NCBI RefSeq assembly: GCF_025195085.2
Contig: NZ_JANAVY020000004.1
Coordinates: 124,001 to 188,000, forward strand
DNA from: Vibrio intestinalis
GTDB taxonomy: Bacteria; Pseudomonadota; Gammaproteobacteria; Enterobacterales; Vibrionaceae
DNA length: 64,000 nucleotides
Direction of reading: 5' to 3'
Below are positions 18,048 to 26,046 of this stretch, one piece after another (positions within the stretch are counted from its first letter, which is position 1; the number at the start of each line of letters is the position of its first letter). The notes beneath the pieces are model-generated. The model saw only the letters and a list, made by a program, of their open reading frames with translations, was not told the origin of the DNA and did no database searches. Made by a program: the position numbers and the translations under genes.

Positions 18048-18771
18048 TTAGCTCTCGCTCTACTCGGGTTACATCCTCAGGAACATCGACAGCAATAGAT
18101 GATGATGAAACTTCGAGCATGTTAATTTCATAACCTAACTCTAGAAATCTAAGAATCTCAATATCTTCAATACTTTCTAAAGGCGTTTTTCCTTTCACCG
18201 ATGAAAAATCTTGAAGACTTTTTTTGGGAAATGCATAGATACAAACCTGCTTATAAGCAGCGTGAAAATCTAAGTTTTTAGACGTAGGGATTGCTCCACG
18301 ACTCATGTATAACAAACGTCCATCAGGCCTCGTTACTACTTTGGGAATAGTAGAGCTTCTGAAATCATTTTCATCTGTTATTTTGCACATTGCATTTATA
18401 ACATCGCTATCATTTTTCTTTGCTAGCTCTATTACATCAATAATATCTTGCGGATCTAATAAAGGTTCATCACCTTGAACATTGATATAGGTAGTCGCAT
18501 CTATGTGTTTGGAAACCTCAAAAACCCTGTCAGTACCAGTCAAACAATCTTCCGAAGTCATAATGACTTGAATTCCCTTGTCCTTACAATGGCTGAAAAT
18601 CCTTTGATCATCTGTAGCTACAAATACAATTGACTTGTCAACAGCGAGACAACAGCGCAGCCAAACTCGTTCAATCATACTCTTGCCATTAATTTCAACT
18701 AATGGCTTTCCCGGGAAACGCGAAGATTTATATCTTGCAGGTATTACAATTATGTAGTCTGTTTTTTTCAT
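18034..18771 (-). CDS. KdsB-like CMP-ulosonic acid synthetase
   Basis: Cytidylyltransferase of 245 residues close to 3-deoxy-manno-octulosonate cytidylyltransferase: IPARYKSSRFPGKPL, INVQGDEPLLDP, LESIEDIEILRFLELGY and SIAVDVPEDV are all KdsB features. A housekeeping kdsB normally sits beside lpxK, so this looks like a second, pathway-specific copy that activates a different ulosonic acid. The start at 18771 (MKKTDYI) is used because AGGATAA precedes it closely; an upstream start at 18792 would overlap the aldolase gene. Tight packing with aldolase, HAD and SGNH genes supports one pathway. Confidence 0.88.
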   Translation of the reverse strand: MKKTDYIIVIPARYKSSRFPGKPLVEINGKSMIERVWLRCCLAVDKSIVFVATDDQRIFSHCKDKGIQVIMTSEDCLTGTDRVFEVSKHIDATTYINVQGDEPLLDPQDIIDVIELAKKNDSDVINAMCKITDENDFRSSTIPKVVTRPDGRLLYMSRGAIPTSKNLDFHAAYKQVCIYAFPKKSLQDFSSVKGKTPLESIEDIEILRFLELGYEINMLEVSSSSIAVDVPEDVTRVERELNEVE

Positions 18772-18778
18772 ATTTATC

Positions 18779-20404
18779 CTATTTCGGTGCAAAAATAGAT
18801 TTTTGAGAAATTGGATAAGTTGTCGGAGTTAACGCATTGAGCTCAACCAACTCATATGATTTTTTGTAAGAATTCAATACCTCTATCATTTCTAACTGTC
18901 GATTGTCAGATGCGTTATATCCATCAACACCAACCAGAGATATGGAATCCGCATCTGCTACTTTTGCAATTGCTAAAGCATATGCGAGTGTAACTTCATA
19001 CGGAAGTTGACAATATTTATCCATTACATCGAATTTATTTGCAACGACTTCGAATCCATAATCTAAAACATTCGTCGAGCCAGATAAAATAGACTTTTCT
19101 TCTGTGGTGAATCTGTGTAAAGGAGCAATAATAGGTTTATTTAAGTTTTTGTAATACGTGCGCTGAGAGATGAATTTGGCGTTATGAGAAATACAATAGA
19201 AATCAATCAAATCTTCGGGAATCGCTGTAACAATATTAACAGCAAGAACTATTGGATTATTCTTATTTATATAACGTGAAATATCTTTAGCATATTTTTC
19301 CAAGCTAGGACCGTTTGCAAGAACCAATACTTCCCTACTACTAAATCTACCAACGAGATCTTTCTCCCCTGAAACTTGTTCTGAAGTACCTGAGAATGAA
19401 ATAGCATTATTTAAAATCTCGCCGCTATAGGATGATGTCCCTTCAAGATCACTTAAATACTTTATTGCATTAACAATTTCGCTACTTTCATGTTCGGGGT
19501 TTGACAACAAATTTTGGATATACGTGGGATGAATATCATACTGAGCACCTAGGAAGTAAGCTAAATTAGATCCCCACCCTGACTCTTTTTGCATTGGTTC
19601 AAAATGCTTAATAACTAGCTCATAAACCATTTCCGGATTATATTTATCATCTGTTTTAGCTAGAATAGCTAATAAGTTTTCTGTTTGAGCGTTACCAGCA
19701 CCTCTACCCATACCGGTAATAGTTACATCAAGCCAATTAACTCCAGAATTTTTAGCTGTAATTGTATTGTCTAAAGCTTTTGCCATATTATTATGAGTAT
19801 GGATCCCAATATCTCCTTCCCATGATACCTTAATAGCTTTTACGATTCTTTTTACTTCATCGCTATCCATATTACCCAGTGAGTCAGCAAAATATAATGT
19901 ATCTACGCAGTCCCATCCATTTACAACAAAGGACATTTCAGAGATTAGTGCATCAGGCTTCCCACCAGCTTGCATCATATTAAACCCAACTAAATAACCT
20001 TTTTCTCTTAATCTTTTTACTATTCTTTCTGACGCTATCACTTCATGAAAATGCGCTGCAACTCTGACTAAACCGATTTTGCTCATTTCAGCATCAATGA
20101 ACAATTCATCTACAGCTTTATTTATTCCTAAATCAGATTCTAAAATTGTCTTTGCATCAACCATTACACCGTAAACTGGCCCTTGGGGTAGTTCAATTTG
20201 ATTAAGGTAATCTTCAGTAGTGTAAGCAAATGCCCCATGAAAACCTGTTTGTGCGAAATTACGCAAACCTAATTCAACATAATCGATATTAGCATTTGCG
20301 ACCGCATTCAAATAATCGATGACAACTTCCGTATCAAAATCCCAATTATTATAATAGCCACCATCGCGTAGAGTACAATCCAAAACTTTTATATGTTTAT
20401 TCAT
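18779..20404 (-). CDS. Aldolase (HMGL/DRE-TIM) fused to a GPSL-motif domain
   Basis: Two-domain protein of 541 residues. Residues 1 to about 290 form a DRE-TIM metallolyase related to 4-hydroxy-2-oxovalerate aldolase: TLRDGG at 11-16, HTHNN at 202-206 (metal ligands) and GMGRGAGNA at 231-239. Residues from about 355 carry NGPSLE at 364-369, recalling the DUF115/MAF-type GPSL motif of surface-glycan proteins. The first domain should catalyse aldol addition or cleavage with a 2-oxo acid such as pyruvate. With the KdsB-like and HAD genes directly downstream it could build the carbon skeleton of an ulosonic acid. The pathway is an inference. Confidence 0.8.
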   Translation of the reverse strand: MNKHIKVLDCTLRDGGYYNNWDFDTEVVIDYLNAVANANIDYVELGLRNFAQTGFHGAFAYTTEDYLNQIELPQGPVYGVMVDAKTILESDLGINKAVDELFIDAEMSKIGLVRVAAHFHEVIASERIVKRLREKGYLVGFNMMQAGGKPDALISEMSFVVNGWDCVDTLYFADSLGNMDSDEVKRIVKAIKVSWEGDIGIHTHNNMAKALDNTITAKNSGVNWLDVTITGMGRGAGNAQTENLLAILAKTDDKYNPEMVYELVIKHFEPMQKESGWGSNLAYFLGAQYDIHPTYIQNLLSNPEHESSEIVNAIKYLSDLEGTSSYSGEILNNAISFSGTSEQVSGEKDLVGRFSSREVLVLANGPSLEKYAKDISRYINKNNPIVLAVNIVTAIPEDLIDFYCISHNAKFISQRTYYKNLNKPIIAPLHRFTTEEKSILSGSTNVLDYGFEVVANKFDVMDKYCQLPYEVTLAYALAIAKVADADSISLVGVDGYNASDNRQLEMIEVLNSYKKSYELVELNALTPTTYPISQKSIFAPK

Positions 20405-20485
20405 TTTAACATCCTTAACTTTTCATACTGATAATATTTTTGACAGGAAGGTAAGTCCAACAGCAATGAATTACATTTCCAAAAA

Positions 20486-22045
20486 CTAAACGTGGTCATC
20501 TTTTAGTATACTCTCTATTTGGGAAGCAACTATATTCGCAGGGCTTTTACATACATTCATATACTTTTGTTTTAATTTTCCATAATGAACATCTAAAATA
20601 TCGCTTTCAGATAGCAGTAAATTCAATCTATCCTCAAAAGCATCATAATCTGTATTCGAAGTCATTACATGTATATCTTCATCGTCTGTATTAAAATTAA
20701 ACACATCACAACATCCATTATAATTTATCCATAGAACTCTTTTATTAAGACCATAACTTTCAAAACCTACAGTAGAGTACATGTTAATTACAACTTTGCT
20801 AGATGAAATAAACTTAAATGTTTCTTTTCCATTAGTTTCAACAAATTTTATATTATTAATACCTTCAAAGGTTTTTCTATCATCTACTGTTGGTTGATTA
20901 TCTCCATATCCTGTCTTCGACATGTAAACAGCTTTAACACTTGGATTTTTTTTAAGATAATTGTAGAAGTTATCGACCAAGGTTTTATAAGAATCCTGAA
21001 GTTTCCCCTGATCAAGTTCCTTACAATTTGAAACTAAGTTATCGAATACAGTTTGGCTAACAAAGACAATATCATTGTCATTGTCATTGTCATTGTCATT
21101 GTCATTGTCATTCCATTTATTTTCAACCATATATGGAATCAACTGAAAACTACCAACGTTAAAAAACTTAGCACTTCCACAAAGCGCATGTTTATTAATT
21201 GATTGCTGAGAATGAGCATAGTAATAATCACAATATTGAAACATTCTAACATGTAGGTAATCATCACAATGATTATGCTGCAATAGGATTATTTTATTAA
21301 TATTCCTCTTATACATATGGTATTTTATAGGATTCCAATAGTAGTCACTGGCAGAAATCAATACTCTCGCCTTAATATCATGGCTTTGAGAATAATAGGT
21401 CAGTAATTTACGTAACAATCTAAGGTAGATGTAAATATAGTTAACTTTATTTATTTTTGATAACTTTATCAAACTAAATAAGTAAAGAAGATCGCAGAAA
21501 AAAACACGAAAAGATATTCTAAAGTTGAAGACTAACCCTGAGTATCTTCTATTTATTACTGGACCTTTCCAGCTTTGAATTTTTTCATTTATAAAATTAA
21601 TTCCAGGCGAGATAAGAAGAACAGTTCTCCTGATATTCTCTGAACTGATTTTCACGTCAATATATTCGTAAAATCTATTATACAAGCTTTTTGTGGGCCA
21701 CATTTCTTCGTAAATAACTTCCGTATGCGATTTTTTACTAAAAAAAGAAAAGCATAAAGAAAACAGGCCAGAAACGAGTATAAATAAAAATACCATCAGA
21801 TATATTAATGACCAAACTAAAATGTTAACGTCAAAAAGATTCTTGTTATTTTTATACTGAACGCTCATTATTTCATACAAAACTGAATCTCTTGACAATT
21901 TACGTTCAAATCCGTATTTTTTTACCAAATTTTCAGACAATGAGTCAAAACAATGTTTATTATCACGATAAATACTTTGGGTTCCCTTCCAGTATTCATT
22001 ATTTGATAAACCATCTATATCCAGTTCATCATGTTCAATATTCAT
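20486..22045 (-). CDS. Membrane-anchored surface-carbohydrate protein with ND repeat
   Basis: Protein of 519 residues, not a recognised named gene. A hydrophobic segment at about 72-102 is a likely membrane anchor; the rest is soluble and GT-B-like, with NMYSTVGFESYGLNKRVLWI near the C-terminus resembling the donor-site region of capsule transferases of the CDP-glycerol/KpsC type. An Asn-Asp dipeptide is repeated seven times at 312-325. No HP motif is visible, unlike the gene at 15065. It lies 81 bp upstream of the aldolase gene. Function is probably glycan or alditol-phosphate transfer, with low certainty. Confidence 0.55.
   Translation of the reverse strand: MNIEHDELDIDGLSNNEYWKGTQSIYRDNKHCFDSLSENLVKKYGFERKLSRDSVLYEIMSVQYKNNKNLFDVNILVWSLIYLMVFLFILVSGLFSLCFSFFSKKSHTEVIYEEMWPTKSLYNRFYEYIDVKISSENIRRTVLLISPGINFINEKIQSWKGPVINRRYSGLVFNFRISFRVFFCDLLYLFSLIKLSKINKVNYIYIYLRLLRKLLTYYSQSHDIKARVLISASDYYWNPIKYHMYKRNINKIILLQHNHCDDYLHVRMFQYCDYYYAHSQQSINKHALCGSAKFFNVGSFQLIPYMVENKWNDNDNDNDNDNDNDIVFVSQTVFDNLVSNCKELDQGKLQDSYKTLVDNFYNYLKKNPSVKAVYMSKTGYGDNQPTVDDRKTFEGINNIKFVETNGKETFKFISSSKVVINMYSTVGFESYGLNKRVLWINYNGCCDVFNFNTDDEDIHVMTSNTDYDAFEDRLNLLLSESDILDVHYGKLKQKYMNVCKSPANIVASQIESILKDDHV
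21072..21113 (-). repeat. Hexanucleotide microsatellite (TCATTG)7, last unit imperfect
   Basis: Six perfect copies of TCATTG on the plus strand plus a seventh differing in the last base. Read on the minus strand they encode Asn-Asp seven times. As with the repeat at 16403, changes in copy number would stay in frame. Confidence 0.97.
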
Positions 22046-22399
22046 ATTTTTAGTAATTCCACATATATAATACAGGTTAATAACCGAACGACACTTTCTG
22101 TAAAATTCCAGTAACCTTAATAAGTCAACTATTATTCATGACCAACTAACGATGTTATTTATCAGATAGTCACAAACTAAGCTCTAGCATTTTCATATAA
22201 AAAACCTTACCACATAACTAATGTGTATTTTTTAACCTAAACATTCCGGAAAATACGCTTTATAGTCTATCTCAAGGAAACACCGCTTAAAGTTGTAGTC
22301 TAGATAAACTAGACCATCGAGTTTCGTTAAAAATTTACTCAAAGAAAGCCAATAGCAAGAACTTGGACAAGAAAAATCACTCTTAAACAAGATTTCAAC
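22046..22399. other. Gap without a gene
   Basis: About 354 AT-rich bases between the amidotransferase-like gene and the ND-repeat gene. The only structure I see is a small perfect inverted repeat, GTCTAG (22298-22303) and CTAGAC (22309-22314), with a 5-nt loop and no T run on either strand, so it is not a convincing terminator. The gap marks a break between the pseudaminic/amidation segment and the aldolase segment. Confidence 0.5.
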
Positions 22400-23587
22400 C
22401 TAGATATACAACCCTTTGCCAAAGGTAACAAATTGCCTTTCTGATACTTTTGATTCAAATAGCTTTCTTTTTAGTGCATCAGATAGGATAGGAGTAGAAG
22501 TCTCATCCAAAGTATTAGTTTCATTGATAAAGTCCAAATAATTGCTGAGTCTATGCATTTTAAACCAATCATACCCACTCTTTGTAACCCCCAACCAATC
22601 AAAAAACGGCTTAATGTAGACTCTACTTCCATTATAGTGAGATAGTAATACTTGGCCTTCTATACTGGTTAGACGCCCGTGGCGAATCTCCCTTGCCACA
22701 TGATCATTTACCTTACGATAGCCAATGCGCTTCATTTTCAGTAAATCATGAAATTGATAATATACCGAACTCCCAGCACGCTCATAGATATCGAAAGTTG
22801 CAGTATTTGTTTCTGGAATAAAACCAAACTTAGTCATCGCTTGATTTTGTGCAATTGGATCCCAGCGCATATAGTTACTCAAGTAGAGCCCTCTGACTCC
22901 TCGACGAGCAATGGAGCTTACTTCTGGATAACGATAATAGTTCAAATCGCGCTCATCAACCTGCGCTCCGTTACCAATTAGATGCCCAGCTTCTACATTA
23001 AACAAGTCGTGCTCTCGGCGATTCCAGCGGCTCATTTCTGCTGCATCATGATGTGAGAACTTTCCTACTTGCTCGACGGCTTGATTTTGTCCCCAGATAA
23101 TGAGTGGGATTTTCCGTTCATAGGCGACATGCACAGGAAAAGCTGTGTGTAACTGCAAGAAGGGCAGCATTATATGGTCAAACTTACGAAGTGATGTACG
23201 AACAAGGTCTTTGTATACCCGCATATCTGGATTAAACACGAAAGAGTCGACATCAAAATGAGTCATCAAGTTGTGAAGGTTATTCCAACCAATGTCATTT
23301 TTGAAGTAATCATTTACACAAACGACTAAAGGAGACAAACCTACGCCCAACACTTTACTCAAGGTATAATAATCTTCAGCATCACCAACAACAGGAACAA
23401 CGCAGTCATAACGACTACGTTGTTTTTTAAATCGACCTAATATAAGGTCAAGTTCATTCGCTTTGTCATCCCAATTGATCTGATCTTTTTCTTTATGAGT
23501 CAAACACCCTGAACACTCTCGTTCATTGATTGTGAGCCCAAATGGGTGAGTAAGAGGATAGTGACATTTAGGACAATTTGAAAGCAT
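22400..23587 (-). CDS. N-acetyl sugar amidotransferase-like protein without a PP-loop
   Basis: Protein of 395 residues related to the WbpG/PseA/LegX amidotransferases and to the canonical copy at 24907. The N-terminal zinc-type cysteines are kept (Cys5, Cys8, Cys25, Cys28), and the motif IIWGQNQAVEQVG parallels IFWGENPALQVG of the other copy. The ATP-pyrophosphatase SGGKDS is replaced by VGDAED (67-72), so adenylation by the usual mechanism is unlikely. The ATG at 23587 is chosen since it gives the MLSNCPKC start; it overlaps the HisF-like gene by 20 bp. Possibly a regulatory or structural partner of the active copy. Confidence 0.75.
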   Translation of the reverse strand: MLSNCPKCHYPLTHPFGLTINERECSGCLTHKEKDQINWDDKANELDLILGRFKKQRSRYDCVVPVVGDAEDYYTLSKVLGVGLSPLVVCVNDYFKNDIGWNNLHNLMTHFDVDSFVFNPDMRVYKDLVRTSLRKFDHIMLPFLQLHTAFPVHVAYERKIPLIIWGQNQAVEQVGKFSHHDAAEMSRWNRREHDLFNVEAGHLIGNGAQVDERDLNYYRYPEVSSIARRGVRGLYLSNYMRWDPIAQNQAMTKFGFIPETNTATFDIYERAGSSVYYQFHDLLKMKRIGYRKVNDHVAREIRHGRLTSIEGQVLLSHYNGSRVYIKPFFDWLGVTKSGYDWFKMHRLSNYLDFINETNTLDETSTPILSDALKRKLFESKVSERQFVTFGKGLYI

Positions 23588-24293
23588 GTTTATAGCTCGT
23601 AATCGAATATTCTTTATGTAAGACTTTGTTATCAATCAATACAGAAGCAAGACCTTTCTCGCTTGCTGCTCTCACCGACTCGTGACCAATACCACCACTC
23701 ACGATGAGTTTGCTATTTTCAATTGGTAGCGCTGACAATAACTCAAAATCAAATTGGTTATGTTCACCTTCAGAGGCAACATCGAACAATATAATCTCAT
23801 TCGCGTAAGATTGAATAAAAGAAAAATCTATATCATTAATGGTAACAAAGGTCGATTTTTCGGAACAGAACACTTCAAGGCTTCCATTGAGTGTTCTTAT
23901 TGGGAGCAAGCATTGAATCGCCTGATGACCAAAAAGGTTCTTAGCTTCATCCAATAACGTATGATCTTTAGCTAAGAATGCTGAAGAGAAAACCAACCGT
24001 TCAACGGGTAAATCATTCAATAAAGCCAGATGTTTAAACGACCGAATTCCTCCACCAAAACTAATTGGCGTCATCGTCTTCAACCGATGTAATACTTGAA
24101 TGTCTGCTTCAAACTGAGCAAACGTATCTTGGTCTCTCACAGGACGAATTATTGCGACTTCATCACATTGATATTCCTCCAGTGAATCCAACACACTTTG
24201 TAAATCGCCCAGTGGACGCAAAACACTCCAATGGTACGACTGCACGCAACGCTGGGCTTGCAATAATACGGTAGAACCAACTCGCATATTCAT
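23568..24293 (-). CDS. Divergent HisF-like protein
   Basis: TIM-barrel protein of 241 residues related to HisF, the cyclase subunit of imidazole glycerol phosphate synthase. The phosphate-binding ends of the barrel are recognisable: SFGGGIRS and IVSGGIGH, followed by spacing typical of the fold. The usual N-terminal IPCLDV with catalytic Asp is absent (VLLQAQ instead). It lies 3 bp from the HisH-like gene. In LPS and NulO loci HisH/HisF-like pairs deliver ammonia from glutamine to a WbpG/PseA-type amidotransferase, so this is probably the ammonia channel partner and not a histidine enzyme. Confidence 0.8.
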   Translation of the reverse strand: MNMRVGSTVLLQAQRCVQSYHWSVLRPLGDLQSVLDSLEEYQCDEVAIIRPVRDQDTFAQFEADIQVLHRLKTMTPISFGGGIRSFKHLALLNDLPVERLVFSSAFLAKDHTLLDEAKNLFGHQAIQCLLPIRTLNGSLEVFCSEKSTFVTINDIDFSFIQSYANEIILFDVASEGEHNQFDFELLSALPIENSKLIVSGGIGHESVRAASEKGLASVLIDNKVLHKEYSITSYKHAFKLS

Positions 24294-24296
24294 TCC

Positions 24297-24917
24297 CTAT
24301 AAAATCATGTTGATTAAGTCTGTACCCGAGATTTGACTTTTCTCCGGGTGAAACTGAAGACCAATGATATTGTCCTTAACCAACAAACCACTGTATTGAG
24401 AAAATGCGCTACTCACTGGAAGAGAAAAAGCGTCTTGACTTTTATTAATCACCCCATACTCATGGTTGTAAAAAACGCGTCCATTAAAAATGCGCTTTTG
24501 TGTAAGGTGATGCCTACTACTAAATGACTGCCCAGCCATCCCTTGACGACGGAACGAAAGTGGTTCCCATGCGTTGTGGGACACTTGCCCAACCAGACGT
24601 TCTACATGCCCATCAAGAAATCCAAAGCCTTCAACATGCCCATCTTCTTCTGAGTATTCCATCATTATCTGAAAACCTAAGCAGATCCCCATCAAACGAC
24701 AACCTTTATCAACATGAGCCTTGATTGCCTCATCAAAATTGCCAGCCTTCATACGTTGCATATAGGAACCTGCTGAGCCAACACCCGGCAATACTAACAT
24801 TTCAGACTGTATATCATCAGGCTGAGTGACAATCCGCGTGGAAACGTTAGACTTCTCAATCCAGTTTTTAACTGAACGAATATTACCACTACCAATATCT
24901 AAGATATCAACCTTCAT
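24297..24917 (-). CDS. HisH-like glutamine amidotransferase
   Basis: Class I glutaminase of 206 residues, releasing ammonia from glutamine. The active-site elements are intact: PGVG oxyanion region, GICLGFQ with nucleophile Cys79, and C-terminal HPEKSQ (His, Glu). The ATG at 24917 (MKVDILDIGSGN) matches the HisH N-terminus; the frame is open further upstream to 24971 but that would overlap the preceding gene more deeply. From the chosen start it overlaps the PP-loop amidotransferase gene by 11 bp. Acts with the HisF-like protein and an amidotransferase to form an acetamidino group on a sugar. Confidence 0.9.
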   Translation of the reverse strand: MKVDILDIGSGNIRSVKNWIEKSNVSTRIVTQPDDIQSEMLVLPGVGSAGSYMQRMKAGNFDEAIKAHVDKGCRLMGICLGFQIMMEYSEEDGHVEGFGFLDGHVERLVGQVSHNAWEPLSFRRQGMAGQSFSSRHHLTQKRIFNGRVFYNHEYGVINKSQDAFSLPVSSAFSQYSGLLVKDNIIGLQFHPEKSQISGTDLINMIL

Positions 24918-26046
24918 AATCGACTCCGACAGTAAACTTTCTGATTGGGCGTTGACCAGAGCGAATATCAAAAATAGAAGTGTTCACCCATTTATTGGCA
25001 ATGTTCCAAAACTCATCAACCGTTATTCCGACATAGTCCGAATAGCTCTTAACAATACGGTCAGAACATAGACCGTCATACTTTTCAGCAATTTCAATAC
25101 CTTGTTCACGCGTGAGTTTACTGGTTCGTATTTTTTCATTCACTGCATCCGTTGCTCTACCAAACCCAAACTTGTAGTACTTGAGCATCATGTTGATATT
25201 AGTAAATTCTTCATCAAGCATAGAAGCATTGGAAAGATCTCCCGTTTCTAGTTCTTCTCCGGGGCGTAAAGTAAGCCCCTGTAATGAGGCATATATAGAG
25301 TTATCATCATTGCTCCAGTCATCCCACGCAGGGCCTAAGTAGAAAATATTAATTTTCTTTCGTTCAAACTCAATTTCATCTGGGTATAAGTAATGCTCGG
25401 CATGATAAGGGTGCTTAACTGCTTCTTTTAGCCAATCAGTTCCGCCAGCGGTAAGAGTATTTAGACGGCGTAAGTTGTTGCCATCAAACTCATCAAACCC
25501 CTCGACAGCAGCATCACCAACTTGTAAGGCTGGGTTCTCCCCCCAAAAAATGGTGTTAACCCCCAACTCAATAGCTAAACGAGGAACTGTCGAAAACAGA
25601 GACATTTCCGTCGACTTACATACATTACCAAATTGTTTAAATGACTCTAGAGCAAGTTGAGCTGCCGTTTGAGGAGCAGGGGTCGCAGCTATCACATCAA
25701 ATCCCATTTCTATCAGGTTGGTGAGATTTTTAGCGCCAATTTCAGACATCTGTTTTGGTGGATAGGCACAACAAACTAATAACGGTCTCAACCCTAACCG
25801 GTCCCTAACCCAGTGAGCCTGACGTGTGCTATCTTTGCCTCCACTAACACCAACGATACAATCGTAAGCCCCTTTATTTCTTTGTTTTTGGAGGCTTTTT
25901 TGGATCTTTTCTTGTAGTAACTTAAGCTTCAACCCCACGTTCTCGTGATGCTCTGAAGCTGAATATCGACAAGCAATACAGATCCCACCTGAAAAAGACG
26001 CATTAGGTCGTAAGTCTGTCGTCAGGCATTTTTGACAATATTTCAT
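24907..26046 (-). CDS. N-acetyl sugar amidotransferase (PseA/WbpG/LegX family)
   Basis: ATP-dependent enzyme of 379 residues that converts a sugar N-acetyl group to acetamidino using ammonia from the HisH/HisF-like pair. Four cysteines at 4, 7, 23 and 26 look like a zinc site, and the N-type ATP pyrophosphatase loop SGGKDS is at 68-73. It ends where HisH begins and starts one base from the pseI stop. Since it follows a complete Pse pathway, the likely product is an acetamidino-pseudaminic acid as made by Campylobacter PseA; a legionaminic or other substrate cannot be excluded because both pathways are in the locus. Confidence 0.9.
   Translation of the reverse strand: MKYCQKCLTTDLRPNASFSGGICIACRYSASEHHENVGLKLKLLQEKIQKSLQKQRNKGAYDCIVGVSGGKDSTRQAHWVRDRLGLRPLLVCCAYPPKQMSEIGAKNLTNLIEMGFDVIAATPAPQTAAQLALESFKQFGNVCKSTEMSLFSTVPRLAIELGVNTIFWGENPALQVGDAAVEGFDEFDGNNLRRLNTLTAGGTDWLKEAVKHPYHAEHYLYPDEIEFERKKINIFYLGPAWDDWSNDDNSIYASLQGLTLRPGEELETGDLSNASMLDEEFTNINMMLKYYKFGFGRATDAVNEKIRTSKLTREQGIEIAEKYDGLCSDRIVKSYSDYVGITVDEFWNIANKWVNTSIFDIRSGQRPIRKFTVGVDYEG

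Noticed and set aside
18034..18771. Housekeeping kdsB
   Set aside because: The context is a glycan accessory locus with overlapping aldolase and HAD genes; kdsB usually lies by lpxK. A genome check is needed to be certain.
22298..22314. Small inverted repeat GTCTAG-ATAAA-CTAGAC
   Set aside because: No T run on either strand and no nearby gene end that needs it; too short to call a terminator or operator.
24297..24917. Histidine biosynthesis genes hisH and hisF
   Set aside because: No other his genes are near, HisF is strongly divergent, and both are coupled to sugar amidotransferases, so they belong to the glycan amidation module.
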